Origin: Cannabis sativa
Taxonomy: Eukaryota > Streptophyta > Magnoliopsida > Rosales > Cannabaceae
Length of the DNA stretch: 64,000 bases
Assembly (NCBI RefSeq): GCF_029168945.1
Contig: NC_083603.1
Location: 35,747,396-35,811,395 of the forward strand
Reading direction: 5' to 3'
Positions 12,271-25,485 of this stretch are shown here, in pieces. The number at the start of each line of letters is the position of its first letter. The first letter of the stretch is position 1. The notes beneath the pieces are model-generated. The model made no database searches, was not told the origin of the DNA, and was given only the letters and a program-made list of their open reading frames with translations. The translations under genes and the position numbers were made by a program.

Positions 12271-13644
12271 TGTTTTCCTCATAACTTTTGATTCAAAAAT
12301 CGTTTTTCATTGAAACAAAAGCCAGTTTTTGGTAGAATTTTGTGTAGAATCTAAATTTTCAATTAAAAATCTAATTGTCAGAATAAAAATTTTAATTAAT
12401 TAAAATTAGTTTCTGATATTAGTAGGCTTTGAATTTTGAAAATTTGATTTCTCACAAAGGAGCATTATGGTTAATTTTGAAATTTTAGATTATTTTATTT
12501 ATTTGAATTATAAGATCATATATTATTTTTTATTAAATTTGAATGATCTTACTTTGATATTAAAATATTATCTTTTAAAATAATCTGTTATTTTAAAAGT
12601 TTGCTAACCATATCATATTTTTTTTTCTTCAAATTTGTTATTTTTTGAAATATATTTTATTAATTGAAATTATAAAATTAGGAATATGTTAGGTTTAACA
12701 TTTTATCTTATTAGACATTTATTTTATTAAAATTATATTTTGGCAAAGATAACATGAAATTTAAAAAATTGGTTAGTTTAGTTTGATTAGATATTTTACG
12801 GTTTTAAACCATAAATTTTTCAAACTTATTATTATTTTTTTAAAAAAATATTCTAACCATATAAATATCTTATTTTTTCAATTAGTTTATTTATGTAATA
12901 TTTAAATTTATTAAATTATAAGACTTAGAATATAATAATGAAATATCTAAATTTTAAAATTCAAGATATTTTATTATATTATCTTATTAGAAAATTTAAA
13001 TAAATTTAAATTTTTAATAAACTGGATATTTGAAAAATTGGTTAGATCATTTTGATTTTTTTTTTTTGTTAGAATTTAGAAAATTTAGGAGTTTGTTGAA
13101 TTTTGAATTTTTTCAAATATTCTCTAACAACCTAAATTTGAATTCTAGTTAAGATATTTATTTTAAAATTTAAATTTTAAAATTGAGATATTTTAGCTTA
13201 CTTTCCAGATATTCCAGATCAGTTATTTGTTTGTATTATTTGTTTATATATTAATATACAAATTTTTTCTTACAAACCTATTATTTATTTGATCTAAATT
13301 GCTATGATTAACTTGTTGACAGATCTAATGATCTGATTTTAATCATAGTCCAATTGTCAATAGATCTTATAAATAATCTGTAACAAGTAATTTTTTCTAT
13401 TTCTTTCAACTGTGTAAACCTAGTAACATGATAGGGCTCATTCAAATCATGTGACCTGTGTGACCTTATATGTTTGCTATTGGGCTTAGGTGCATATAGG
13501 AAGCCCATTTAAGTTTTTACTAAGTAAATGGACTAGGTTACTAAAATAAATTTTGACATAAGTAAATTTATTTAGGCCCAATTAGATTTGGGCTTATTCA
13601 AAGAATAACAATTGTTTATTTAAAGGTTAAATTCCTCTCTTTTT

Positions 13645-13738
13645 CGGCCTTGTGTGAGAGTTGGGGGCCAATAGAAGTTGGTACAACATACTGAACCCAG
13701 CTCCCCCTCACATGAACTACCCCAATTGTGAAGGCCCA
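13645..13738 (+). other. Conserved GC-rich leader segment, P1 copy
   Basis: The + strand copy of the ~94-bp block. The outer stem carries one mismatch (CGGCCTT against AAGGCCC) and the inner TGTGAG / CTCACA pair is intact. The length equals the other copies although P1 is old and the surrounding AT-rich leader has drifted. Confidence 0.6.
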
Positions 13739-15044
13739 TTTGCCTTATTTAAATAATTGTATTAGGTTAATTATATTAGTCTAACTTAATTAAAATTGAC
13801 TCAGCAACATAATTAACTTTTAAAATATATGAGATTTATTTTTCATTTAATATTTTAAAGTTAATTTTAAAAAAACACTTAGTAAATGAAATTTATTCTA
13901 GATAGTTATTTCTAGTACTAATTATATTTTCTAATATTTAATTAGGAAAATATCATAGATTGTGAAATTAATTGTTTAATAATTAATTTTGGTACAATCT
14001 AAGTTAAGTATATCTTTCCTAGTATTAAACTAGAATTAATAATTAAGTTTCCTCTATACTTAATTATTTATTTCTTGAACTTAATACATTTAATTAAATT
14101 GAAAATTAAAATATCTAAGTTGATTTTCATCATGATACTTAAATATTATTATGTTCATGTTATTTAATTAAAAATTAAAAATTATTTTAAGTTTGAAATC
14201 TTATTTCAGAATAACTTAAATTTGAATAATTTTCAAAATATATTTTATTTTATTTTATTAATCTTTTTCCCACAATTTCGAAATTGCATTTCTTAAATAC
14301 AGAAATTTCGAATTTTATTTGAAAGATATATTAAAGTTAAAAATTATTTATTTTAATTTTGGACAAACTTAAATCAATGATTTTTTCATTTAATGATTAA
14401 TTAAAATAAATGAACTAAAATATATTATAATTAGAAAATGAATTAATTAGTCAATGAAAGTCTAGATAGATATTATCTGTTTTGCTTGAAGTATTTTTCT
14501 AGTGTATTTAATTATATAGAAAATTAATATTTAAGTTGCTTTTCATCATGATACTTAAATATTTGAAATTTTTCTTTAATATTTAATTATATAGGAAAAT
14601 TATATTTTTTGTTGTAAATTAATTTTATTAATTAATTATGGGCCAATATAAAAAAAATAAAATAATCTTTCCAGGATTTATTTTTATTTTATTTTAACTA
14701 GCATTTTCGAAAATTGTATTCTTATATATACTTCAATTTTTCGAAATGTAATATATATTTATAGAAAATTAAATTTGAGTTGTAAATTAATTTAAATTAA
14801 TTATCAAACAACTTAAATTGAATAATTTTCTAAATGTTTATTGGAAATTATTACTAAGATGGAAATAATTCATCTTATTTTCATATCCATCTAAATATAA
14901 TTTATAAATATTAAATTAAAATTTATATTTAGAATTTTTCATTCTAAATTGGAAATTTTAATTAAATAAATATATATTTAAAATAATTTGATTAAAATAA
15001 ATATTAGAAGAAAATACACTTTAAATAATGAGCTTTATTATTAG

Positions 15045-16941
15045 TGTTGGAAATTATTTTACCAGGATCTTAGATCTACTCACAAGTATGTTTATTAACA
15101 CCCTAAATATGAACTTTCTAAAACGATGAAATAAACACATATAAAGTTTAAGAAACCTTACACTGGGTGCAGCAGAATTAAATGACTCCTTCCGTTCAGA
15201 TATCTAGCCCTTGATTCCATTCTATAGCAGAGCATTATCAATATCTGAACCTGGATCTCTTTCTCTGAATCTTTGATGTTGAAACTCCTTCTTGCTGAAA
15301 GTCTTTCTTCACGATCTTCCTCACTATGATTGAGGTATCACTTGCTGCGTGTGGGCACTACTCATACACTAAGGATTTCGAAAATTAAGAGGGAAGAGAA
15401 AGAAGAAGTGGCAGCTAAAGAGAGGGAGAGAGAAGGCTCAGGTTTTTCTCTGAAGGAAAAACAGAAAATTTAAGTGTGTTATTCTCCTGAAGCCTTCACT
15501 ATCTATTTATAGCATTCCACTAGGGTTAGGTTTGAATTATTTGACATTAAAATAATGAAAATATCAGTTTAAATTTCCTACAAAAGTGGCTGGCCCTATA
15601 CTAGTGGATTTGGGCCTCACTTTTTGCAATTTTGCAGTTTTACCTTTTCTGCATCTGATTTTCTCAAAAACGCCAATTTTCTAATTCAACCATTTAAATG
15701 CCAATTCTAACTATTTAATAACTATAAATAATTATTAAAAAATATTGTCATTTATCATATTTATTAATTGAACCATACAAAGTATCATAATTAACAAATA
15801 TGCCCCTATAAACTCTTTCTTTACAACTTCGCCCTTACTTAGTGAAAAATTCACAAATAGACATAGTCTAATTTGAGAATTATAATTGATTAATCAAAAC
15901 CATTTATATGAGTCTTACAAGCAATATTATCTCAACTAGTGCGGGGACCATGGGTCTATATAACCGAGCTTCCAATAAGTAGATTAAGAATTTAGCACTA
16001 AAATTCACTAACTTATTAATTCTTCGTTGAATCCACGCATAGAACTTAGAATTGCACTCTCAGTATACAGAATGCTCTATATGTTCCACCATATAGACAC
16101 ATCATTAGTTATCCATTGTTATAATCCTAATGTGATCAATGATCCTCTATATGAATGATCTACACTGTAAAGGGATTAAATTACCGTTACACCGTACAAT
16201 GTATTTATTCCTTAAAACACTTGACCCCGTATAAATGATATTTCAGCTTATGTGAAATGAGTACTCCACCATTTATGTTTGTTTGGTCAAGCTCGAAGGA
16301 GATCATCCTTTGCTTACTATTCGCCAGATAGAAGCTATAGATTCCATGTTTATGCTAGTGCTCCCACTCAATTGCACTACCGTGTTCCCGAAATGTACGT
16401 ATCACCCTGACCAAAAAGTAGGCTTAACTAACAAATCAAAGAACACGAATAGCCTTTCAAGATTGAGCCTAATCATAACAGGATTAAGAACATTTTATCT
16501 AGGATCAACTTGGCGATATTGACTTGAATAGATTTTACGGTAAGTTTAATAAATCTAGGTCAAAGTTCAATATCGGTCCCTTCCGATGCATACTCCATGC
16601 ATCCAACCTGAGCTTTACTTTAACCAATTCTCTGGAAAGAACATAGCACTTCTCCAAATGCAAGTAACCTCTGTTGTAGATTATCATATCAGTAAAACCC
16701 TATGTCTGATAAATCTAGGAAACTTTATTCACATAGTCATGTTTACTTTCCAATGTGTTGACGGCACAATAAACAGGATCAAGTATGTGAAAAGGGTTTC
16801 AGATGAATTCATACATTATGTACATATAATCATGAAATAAATCATGTGAACCATGCAACATTAAATGTTATTTCTGATCTATATTAATAAGTAAATCTGA
16901 TTATATTGAAATGAGTTTTATTTAGGGCATAAAACCCAACA
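15045..16941 (-). repeat. LTR5: 3' LTR of E2
   Basis: A 1,897-bp LTR, TGTTGGAAATT to AAACCCAACA on the + strand. The TATA-like box is at 15,503-15,511 (CTATTTATA on +). The PPT complement AACTCCCACTTGC follows directly. Confidence 0.93.
15503..15511 (-). promoter_or_regulatory. TATA-like box in LTR5
   Basis: TATAAATAG on the - strand, at the same LTR position as in LTR1, LTR6, LTR7, LTR10, LTR11, LTR12 and LTR13. Confidence 0.5.
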
Positions 16942-16956
16942 AACTCCCACTTGCAC
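16942..16956 (-). other. Polypurine tract of E2
   Basis: The complement of AACTCCCACTTGCAC, that is GTGCAAGTGGGAGTT in element orientation, touching the 3' LTR. Plus-strand DNA synthesis would start here. Confidence 0.75.
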
Positions 16957-17280
16957 TAATATAAAACAAAAAGTGCGTTTCAAATAATCTCAACACCTTG
17001 ATATACAAATCAAGTGTAATAGTAGTAAACTCCTCGTAATAGGATCTGAAAGGTTGAATTAAACACAACCTTTTCTCCACCATTACTCTTCCTTTAATCA
17101 CAAAATCATTGATAATGTGAAATTCCTCTCTATATGTCTACTCTCTTGGGATACTGGATTCTATACCTTTGGCAACTACTTTTGGTTAATCAGGAAATTA
17201 ACACAAGTAGTTTAAGGCAATTTGGAATGGTGCCAAAGATGTATAGAACTTTCCTTAGACTGAATAAGTACCTTTGCTTC

Positions 17281-17560
17281 AGATAGGTTTTTACACTTCT
17301 CCAAAATTACTATTCCACCCCCAGAGTAATCACCATCTTATTAGAAAGATTTTCTAGCACAAAGGCAAATTTCGAAATCTGATGTGGTGTAGTCTAAGAG
17401 TTTTAAACACACCCTTATAGACTAACATACAGTTCATCTTCTTTATCTTAAGATTTACTTGATTGTCTTCCAATGCTCTTCTCCTGGATTAATCTGATAC
17501 TTACTCATTACTCCCACTCAACAGCAGGTGTCTGGTCTAAGGCATACAAAAGCATATCTA
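17281..17560 (-). pseudogene. RNase H relic of E2
   Basis: Read on the - strand it keeps the order of the intact RNase H at 63,622-64,000: AATCCAGGAGAAGA.CATTGGA, then GATGGTGATTACTCTGGGGGTGGAA, then TTTTGGAGAAGTG. All frames are broken. E4 and E5 carry the same indels, so the decay predates their insertion. Confidence 0.7.
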
Positions 17561-17897
17561 AGACCTCTCACTGTTGATATAAGAAATTCTTTCATGGCTT
17601 TATCTTTTCTAGAATAGTTAAGACTTTTCCTTAGATAAATAAAATCTATACCTAAGAAGTTGTGAAGCTTCTATAGATTGCCATTAAAAAGAAAATGCTT
17701 CAGCATCTTACTAAAGTAAGTTGCTTGCATTAGAGTAAGTAATTACCAGGTATACCACAAGCCATAAGTTTAGATAAACTCAAACCTATAATACTAGGAA
17801 CAGGAAGTTTTGTTAAGTCTATTGAATGGACTTATAAACGAAAATTTCCTTTTATGTCCTTGTAATAGAAAACTTTAGGTTATTCCATGTGAATGGA

Positions 17898-18155
17898 TTA
17901 AACCATAGTTCTATTGGCTTTTCTTCTTAGTTTCTTATCTTGACAATCCATTACTTGTTTAAACTCACAATGGATTTTAATCACTAGTGTCTCCCAAGTC
18001 ATAAGAAGGTGAGTTCCTAGAAACTCTCCCACTACGACAAGGTACCGTGAATTATGTCGAAGAAAACTAAATGGTATTAACCTCTTTGGTTGTGACAAGA
18101 CAACAGAGGCACTGGGATCATCATATGTAAGATGATAGAACACTTTTGGAATCAA
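17898..18155 (-). pseudogene. RT N-terminal relic of E2
   Basis: An 85-codon sense-strand remnant. It reads DDPSASVVLSQPKR, FSFLRHNSRYLVVVGEFLG and FKQVMDCQDKKLRRK. In plant copia pol the integrase-RT linker has an RRSDRI..P-R-Y stretch, followed by an RT start of the type EVM..P.KKKW..AM. The remnant resembles both, in the right order. The catalytic centre is absent. Similar remnants lie in E4 (38,822-39,130) and E5 (51,333-51,578). The family assignment is by eye. Confidence 0.6.
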
Positions 18156-18745
18156 GAATTAAATATCTCCTTTATTTGCTACTTGTTTTTCAGACTTAGT
18201 CATTTTCTTAGAAAAGTAGTATTTGTTTGATCAAACACTTTCTTATCTATTGACTATGGGATGCTCCACCCCTAATCACTTAGAATAGCTAACAAACCAT
18301 GGTTAACGGTTCTAGCTTTTCTTAAGATTTTGATTAGGTCATCCATGAATCTAGTAATGATTTACATTAATTATACAACCATTACATCATTCTGAAATTG
18401 TATTACCATAGAAGGAATTAGGCAACGACTAGTAACTAATCATCAACATGCAACTTGAAATTTCTAGGGAGGTAAGTTTGGATATAATTCAAAAATCAAA
18501 TTAATGATCTTTGAACTGAATATCTACTAACTATTTCTCCACCCCTATCAGTTCGCAAGATCTTAAACCACTTACCTTATTGGTCTAACCATTGCTAGAA
18601 ATTAATGAAATTTTTCAAACATTTCAAATTTCTTGCTTTAAGGTATAATCTAGAGTTATCGTTTGAAGAATACAACGAAAAACTCATATCCACCCCTGAA
18701 TGTACATCCATTTGCGAATGAGATGAACTACTTTCAGTGGATATA

Positions 18746-18815
18746 AGCATATTAACTCTTTGCAGAGATTGATCTTGTCAAATCCACTATGAACAAGATA
18801 CAAATGCCATAGATT
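18746..18815 (-). pseudogene. Pre-integrase (LWH motif) relic of E2
   Basis: On the - strand it translates to a stretch like WHLYLVHSGFDKINLCKEL. This resembles the LWH.RLGH....I..L segment of the copia gag-pre-integrase domain. Flanking frames are broken. The same stretch recurs in E4, E5 and P1. Confidence 0.6.
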
Positions 18816-19684
18816 AAAAAAAATGTGGTAGTGTCTTTTGATGACATAAGTTTAGTTACATCAAAGAATTCTTAGAATAGTGCATGTGGATCCTGGTCAC
18901 AGAATACCTAACTCATATTCCATACAGTTCGAATCCATTAATAGAAGATGGATATTAAACACTTGGAAAGTGTAACTGTATTGCTTCCTCGAAATAGAAA
19001 TATAAGAAAATTTCTGTTTGGATTCTAAAATTAAAGTCAAAGACTTAAATTCAACCAAATATAATGAGTAATTCTTTCTTGGACCACCACTACTAATTTA
19101 ATTCTAAGTCTGATTTGCCCATACAAGCAGGAGATTTCTAAGATTGAGGATTTATATCAATTGAGAATAGAATTTCAGAATTATAATCATATGCGTCATT
19201 TAATTTCTTAAGAGAAAATATAGAATGACATGAAATGATTTATAGACCATTCATCCAATGATATGTTTTGAAGCTAATTCAAAATCAATAAGCTAAGAGG
19301 AATTAGGATAATTTCGTTTATAAATAAGAATCCAACGATGCTTCGATTAGCGAATGTCAAAGTAATCTTATTTATACAATCTTCTTGTTTCATATCGTAA
19401 AAATACTAGTCTAAGGTGTCATCAATTGATGAACAACTAGATGTCGCATATACAATAATTATCTTTCGAGATCTAACACTATTATGTATGTCTAATGGTG
19501 AAAATCCATTAGGGATTTATCTCATTAAAAAAAACAAACATGTTAGACCAACAATGAAGATTCGAAATTAAACTACAACTTAATAACAGAAAATAACATG
19601 GTTCAATATAAATTCATACACAACTCAAAAATTATAAACATATAACAAGTAGGAATGACTAGTGAAAATACTAAAACATACAAT

Positions 19685-20095
19685 CCTAAATAATTTCCAA
19701 GGTTTTCAACAAACTGATACAGTGTCCCGGTAGGCGAGCGTCAAAGTATCATTTATTGAATAGAGTTGTCAGGTCATCTAAAATAGAAACTATTCTAGCA
19801 ACCTTTTATTCGATCAAAATAAGAATCCAACGTTGTCCCGGTAGGCGAGAGTCAAGGTTATTCTCATTTTATGAGCTTCCACCATTATTTCATGTTTTAT
19901 GAGTTTATCTCTAAGTAGTCACCGTAGGGGAGAGTCTAAATAGAGACGAAAACTCACAAAACACTTATGAAATGAAATCTTACGGTGTTAAATGCGTTCA
20001 ACGAATAACCATCAATAGGGGGACGAAGTCTAGCGTCTCGAGGTTATATTGAAAACATTTAACTTTTGTAAGACTAACAATGGAGATCGAATATC
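19685..20095 (-). other. Leader 3' module with paired CGGGACA motifs, E2 copy
   Basis: Contains two copies of CTCTCGCCTAC.GGGACA-type sequence about 110 bp apart (- strand; near 19,726 and 19,842). The + strand reads TGTCCCGGTAGGCGAG. The motif pair recurs at the same place in every leader. It is non-coding and of unknown role. Confidence 0.6.
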
Positions 20096-21384
20096 TTAAT
20101 AATAATCAAGCTCATTATTTAAAGTGAGTTGTATTTTCTTTGATTCTTTTTATTTATTCTATTTATTTTTAATATATATTTATTTAATTAAAATTTCCAA
20201 TTTAGAATGAAAAATTCTAAATATAAATTTTAATTTAATATTTATAAATTTTACTTAGATGGATATGAAAATAACATGAATTATTTCCATCTTAGTAATA
20301 ATTTCCAATAAATATTTAGAAAAATATTCAATTTAAGTTGTTACAAAATTAATTTAAATTAATTTACAACTCAAATTTAATTTTCTATAAATATATATTG
20401 CATTTCGAAAAATTAAAGTATATAAGAATACAATTTTCGAAAAATGCATATTAAAATAAAAAATAAATCCTGGAAAAATTATTCTAATTTAATGTTCGCC
20501 AAAAATTAATTAATAAAATTAATTTACAACAAAAAATATAATTTTCCTATTTAATTAAATATATAAGAAAAATTTCAAATATTTAAGTATGATGATGAAA
20601 ATCAATTTAAATATTAATTTTCTATTTAATTAAATATACTAGAAAAATACTTTAAGCAAAAATATCACCTATCTAGATTTTCCTTTGACTAATTAATTTA
20701 ATTTCTAATAATATAATTTAATTCAATTTATTTTAAATTAATCAATAAATGAAAAAATCATTGATTTAAGTTGGTCCAAAATTAAAATAAATAATTTACA
20801 ACTTTAATCTATTTTTCAAATAAAATTTGAAATTCCAGCATTTAAGAAATGCAATTTCGAAATTTGATTAATAAAATAAAGAAAAAAATATATTTTGAAA
20901 ATTATTTAAATTTAGTTGAAAAAATAAATTTCAACTAAAAATAATTTTCTATTTAATTAAATGTCATGAAAAAGAAATATTTAAGTATGATGATAAAAAT
21001 CAACTTAGATATTTAATTTTCAAATTAATTAAATGTATTAAATTCAAGAAATAAATAATTAAGTGTAGAGAAGGCTTAATTATTAATCTCTAGTTTAATA
21101 CTAGGAAAAAATATACTTAAAATAAATTGTACCAAAATTAATTATATAAATAATTAATTTCACAATGTATAATATTTTCCTATTTAATATTAGAAATAAT
21201 AAGTAGTATAGAAATAACTATCTAGAAAATATCTTATTTGACTAAGTATCTTTTCCACAAAATTTGAAAAAATATCTAATTTAAGTTGTATTAGAAAAAA
21301 TCTAGAACTTAAATATTTTCAAATTTAAATTTAATTAAATATCAGAAATTAAGTTGTAACCACTTAATTTAAAAATATTCCATT

Positions 21385-21470
21385 TTAAGTTAATATTCGA
21401 AAAGATATTAACTTAAAAAATATCTAAAATATTCCATTTTAAGTTAATATTCGAAAAGATATTAACTTAA
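21385..21470 (-). repeat. Tandemly duplicated hairpin in the E2 leader
   Basis: Two copies, 54 bp apart, of a perfect 12-bp stem (TTAAGTTAATAT / ATATTAACTTAA) with the 8-base loop TCGAAAAG, at 21,385-21,416 and 21,439-21,470. The duplication is shared with E4 (42,366-42,452) and, more diverged, with E3 near 34,100-34,200. E5 and R2 have a single copy. Confidence 0.75.
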
Positions 21471-21828
21471 AAAATATCTAAAGAATCTTAATAACCAATG
21501 CCTAAAATTCCTCATCTTAATTTTGAAATTTTAAATCCAATAGATATTCAGATTTAAGTTGGTTAGTTGAAGATAACTAAATATCAACTTAAATAGGAAT
21601 ATTTAATGAAAAATTTAAATTAAGCTCCAGAAAGAATCTAGATGATTATAATTCTATATTTAATTAAATACAAGAAAATACATATAGTTTAGCTTAGAAT
21701 AAAAAATTCTTTACACTATAATTTTCTTAAATTAATTTCAAAATAAATGAAATTAATTATGTTGCTAATCAATTTTATTAGGTTAAACTAGTTTAATTAA
21801 CCTAGTACAGTTATTCAAATCAGGCAAA

Positions 21829-21922
21829 TGGGCCTTCACAATTGGGGTGGTTCATGTGAGGGGGTGCTGGGTTCAGTATGTCGTACCCACTTCTATGGCT
21901 CCCAACTCTCACACAAGGCCCA
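21829..21922 (-). other. Conserved GC-rich leader segment, E2 copy
   Basis: A 94-bp block with fully complementary outer ends TGGGCCTT / AAGGCCCA and inner TGTGAG / CTCACA. It lies about 1.37 kb downstream of the PBS in element orientation. Confidence 0.65.
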
Positions 21923-22973
21923 AAAGAGAGGAATTTAACCTTAATAAGAACAACTGTTATTAATTGAATAGGCCCAAAAACTAAATGGGCCTAAATAAAT
22001 TCTATCAAAAACTATGATAATTTATTTTAGCAACAACAACCTATATGCATCTATAATAAAATTAAACACATAGGCTCACACAGGCACACTTTGGATGGGT
22101 CCTATCATGTTGCTAGGTCATACACAGATGAAAGAAGATTGTAAATATACCTGTTACAAATTATTAACTTGACCAAGGGAGCCATCAGATCATTAGATCT
22201 GGCAAAAGGTAACCATGGCTATTTGCAATCAAGTAATAATAGGTTTTGAAAACTTACAAACAAGCTAAAACACATACTCCTGCAACAAGGTTAGCTGGAT
22301 AGTTGGATGTAGGATTTATTTAATTTTAAATTAAATAATTAATTTTGAAATAATTAATTAATTAAAAAATAATTTTTTGAAAAATTTAAAAAACATTTGA
22401 ATCATTCAAAATTTTAAAAAAAATTTAAATTTAAAATTAAACCTACAATTATGAAAAATTAGGTTTCAACCAACCTAAATATCATTTCAAAATTTGCTAA
22501 CTACTTTTAAAATTTAAATGTTATTTTATAAATAAAAATTAGAAAAGATAAGTTAAATATCTTTTTCAGATTTTAAATTTAATTTTAATAAATAAAATAA
22601 CAAAATTTAAAAGTTAGCAAAATATCTTACATCTATTTAAAATTACATGATTATAATTATCTTATTTTAAATTTAAATAAGGTCAAAATATCTAAAAAAG
22701 ATTTAATTTAAAAAAAATATATATAAAATCTGACCTTAAATTTAAAATTAAGATAAGATATAATCAAATTTAATAATAAGATAGATACTAATTATATTCA
22801 AATTCAAATTACACTAATATCTTGAATTAAATTTAAAAAATATTAAATTAATTCAAAATGATAATTAGAATTGAATTAGGAATAGTAATAGTATAAATAC
22901 AAAACTATACCAAAAATCGGAAGTTAATTCCATGAAAAAGCATGAAAAATCGAAGAAAAACGAAAAAATTGTG

Positions 22974-22989
22974 AACTGTACGGACAGTT
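22974..22989 (-). other. Small hairpin beside a CpG palindrome in the E2 leader
   Basis: AACTGT-ACGG-ACAGTT is a perfect 6-bp stem with a 4-base loop. It is followed by TTCGCGATCG. It lies about 0.3 kb inside the PBS. The same hairpin is at 46,304-46,319 in E5 and, partly altered, in E3, E4, R2 and E6. Confidence 0.6.
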
Positions 22990-23277
22990 TTCGCGATCGT
23001 AGGAAAATTTCAGCAAAGCTCTCATTTTTTTTCGAATCTTCAAAAAATCATAACTAATTCAAATAAAATCGAAATTGAGTTCAGTAAAAGGCTAACTTGC
23101 TTAATTTTTTCCATACTATCCAATAAAAATAATTCCAGAAACAGAATCGCAATTATTTTTCACGAAAATTTACAAACATCAATCAATCATCAAATAACAC
23201 TCAATACAACATGATACCATCCAAAAACATACAAACAATCGTTTTAAAGTCCAAATTTCTTTCAAGTAAATCAATTA

Positions 23278-23294
23278 CCATGGCTCTGAGGCCA
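23278..23294 (-). other. Primer-binding site of E2, variant
   Basis: The - strand reads TGGCCTCAGAGCCATGG, two bases from the 5' LTR. It differs from the canonical TGGTATCAGAGC at two adjacent bases (TA to CC). E3 has the same variant; E6 has TTGCCTCAGAGC. Confidence 0.8.
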
Positions 23295-23296
23295 GT

Positions 23297-25194
23297 TGTT
23301 GGAAATTATTTTACCAGGATCTTAGATCTACTCACAAGTATGTTTATTAACACCATAAATATGAACTTTCTAAAACGATGAAATAAACACATATAAAGTT
23401 TAAGAAACCTTACATTAAGTGCAGCGGAATTAAATGACTCCTTTCGTTCAGATATCTAGCCCTTGATTCCTTTCTGTAGCAGAGCATTATCAATATCTGA
23501 ACCTGGATCTCTTTCTCTGAATCTTTGATGCTGAAACTCCTTCTTGCTGAAAGTCTTTCTTCACGATCTTCCTCACTATGATTGAGGTATCACTTGCTGT
23601 GTGTGGGCACTACTCATACACTAAGGATTTCGAAATTCAAGAGGGAAGAGAAAGAAGAAGTGGCAGCTAAAGATAGGGAGAGAGAAAGGCTCAGGTTTTT
23701 CTCTGAAGGAAAAATAGAAAATTTAAGTGTGTAATTTTCCTAAAGCCTTCACTATCTATTTATAGCATTCCACTAGGGTTAGGTTTGAATTATTTGGCAT
23801 TAAAATAATGAAAATATCAGTTTAAATTTCCTACAAAAGTGGCTGGCCCTATACTAGTGGATTTGGGCCTCACTTTTTGCAATTTTGCAGTTTTACCTTT
23901 TCTGCATCTGATTTTCTCAAAAACGCCAATTTTCTAATTCAACCATTTAAATGCCAATTCTAACTATTTAATAACTATAAATAATTATTAAATAATATTG
24001 TCATTTATCATATTTATTAATTGAACCATACAAAGTATCATAATTAACAAATATGCCCCTATAAACTCTTTCTTTACAATTTCGCCCTTACTTAGTGAAA
24101 AATTCACAAATAGACATAGTCTAATTTAAGAATTATAATTGATTAATCAAAACCAATTATATGAGTCTTACAAGCAATATTATCTCAACTAGTGCGGGGA
24201 CCATGGGTCTATATAACCGAGCTTCCAATAAGTAGATCAAGAATTTAGCACTTAAATTCACTAACTTATTAATTCTTCGTTGAATCCACGCATATAACTT
24301 AGAATTGCACTCTCAGTATATAGAATGCTCTATATGTTCAACCATATAGACACATCATTAGTTATCCATTGTTATAATCCTAATGTGATCAATGATCCTC
24401 TATATGAATGATCTACACTGTAAAGGGATTAAATTACCGTTACACCCTACAATGTATTTATTCCTTAAAACACTTGACCCCGTATAAATCATATTTCAGC
24501 TTATGTGAAATGAGTACTCCACCATTTATGTTCGTTTGGTCAAGCTCGAAGGAGATCATCCTTTGCTTACTATTCTCCAGATAGAAGCTATAGATTCCAT
24601 GTTTATGCTAGCGCTCCCACTCAATTGCACTACCGTGTTCCCAAAATGTACGTATCACCCTGGCCTAAAAGTAGGCTTAACTAACAAATCAAAGAACACG
24701 AATAGCCTTTCAAGATTGAGCCTAATCATAACAGGATTAAGAACATTTTATCTAGGATCAACTTGGCGATATTGACTTGAATAGATTTTACGGTAAGTTT
24801 AATAAATCTAGGTCAAAGTTCAATATCGGTCCCTTCCGATGCATACTCCATGCATCCAACCTGAGCTTTACTTTAACCAATGCTCTTGAAAGAACATAGC
24901 ACTTCTCCAAATGCAAGTAAACTCTGTTGTAGATTATCATATCAGTAAAACCCTATGTCCGATAAATCTAGGAAACTTTATTCACATAGTCATGTTTACT
25001 TTCCAATGTGTTGACGGCACAATAAACAGGATCAAGTATGTGAAAAGGGTTTCAGATGAATTTATACATTATGTACATATAATCATGAAATAAATCATGT
25101 AAACCATGCAACATTAAATGTTATTTCTGATCTATATTAATAAGTAAATCTGATTATATTGAAATGAGTTTTATTTAGGGCATAAAACCCAACA
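23297..25194 (-). repeat. LTR6: 5' LTR of E2
   Basis: A 1,898-bp LTR that pairs with LTR5. The TATA-like box is at 23,756-23,764 (CTATTTATA on +). It ends AAACCCAACA before the ATTAG duplication. Confidence 0.93.
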
Positions 25195-25242
25195 ATTAGG
25201 ACATTCGATCTCCATTGTTGGTTTTACATAGCTTTTGTTTTA
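25195..25242 (+). mobile_element. P1 leader, segment between E2 and the MITE
   Basis: Continues P1 after E2. It reads ATTCGATCTCCATTGTTGG and then TTTTACATAG, which also occurs in E6 near 61,545-61,570. It is non-coding. Confidence 0.75.
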
Positions 25243-25485
25243 GGGCTCGTTTGGAACGCCGTATTAGGTCGTATTGTATTGTATTGTATTATATTGAATT
25301 GTATTTTATACAGTATTTTTATGTAAAACTATATGTGGTATTAACTTTTATGGACACCTAAATATATAATATTTTAGTATAAATTAAAGTCTAACATAGT
25401 ATTATATAAAAATATGATATATAATCCAATTCAATATAATACAATACAATACAATACGACCTAATACGGCGTTCCAAACGAGCCC
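25243..25485. mobile_element. PIF/Harbinger-like (Tourist-type) MITE
   Basis: A 243-bp insert with long terminal inverted repeats that start GGGCTCGTTTGGAACGCC and end with the exact complement. The inverted repeat extends inward about 55-60 bp through ATTGTATTGTATT steps. It is flanked by a 3-bp TTA duplication (25,240-25,242 and 25,486-25,488), and E6 shows the empty site as TTTTAGTGAG (near 61,580). TTA duplications and GGG-starting ends are typical of Tourist-like MITEs. It has no coding capacity and depends on a transposase elsewhere. Confidence 0.88.

Larger units (their letters stand above)
12056..15044 (+). mobile_element. P1: leader of an old plus-strand element
   Basis: AT-rich non-coding leader on the + strand. 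It starts at the ATTTTTTGAAGTT landmark also seen near 59,590 in E6. It contains a GC-rich module at 12,090-12,270, a GACAGATC.AATGATCTGATT landmark near 13,318, and the ~94-bp GC-rich segment at 13,645-13,738. It is interrupted by E2 at 15,044 and resumes at 25,195. Confidence 0.78.
15045..25194 (-). mobile_element. E2: full-length non-autonomous copia-type element, group B
   Basis: A complete 10,150-bp element on the - strand, flanked by the 5-bp target duplication ATTAG (15,040-15,044 and 25,195-25,199). It has two ~1,897-bp LTRs, a PPT at 16,942-16,956 and a PBS at 23,278-23,294. Inside there is no intact gag or pol. From PBS to PPT it holds an AT-rich leader (about 19.7-23.3 kb) and a decayed pol relic (about 16.9-19.6 kb). 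The LTRs differ at scattered positions, so it is not brand new. It is inserted in P1. Confidence 0.93.

Noticed and set aside
15045..25194. Recurrent leader blocks considered as a satellite or CRISPR-like array
   Set aside because: The repeats are dispersed copies of LTR elements with target duplications, not regularly spaced arrays.
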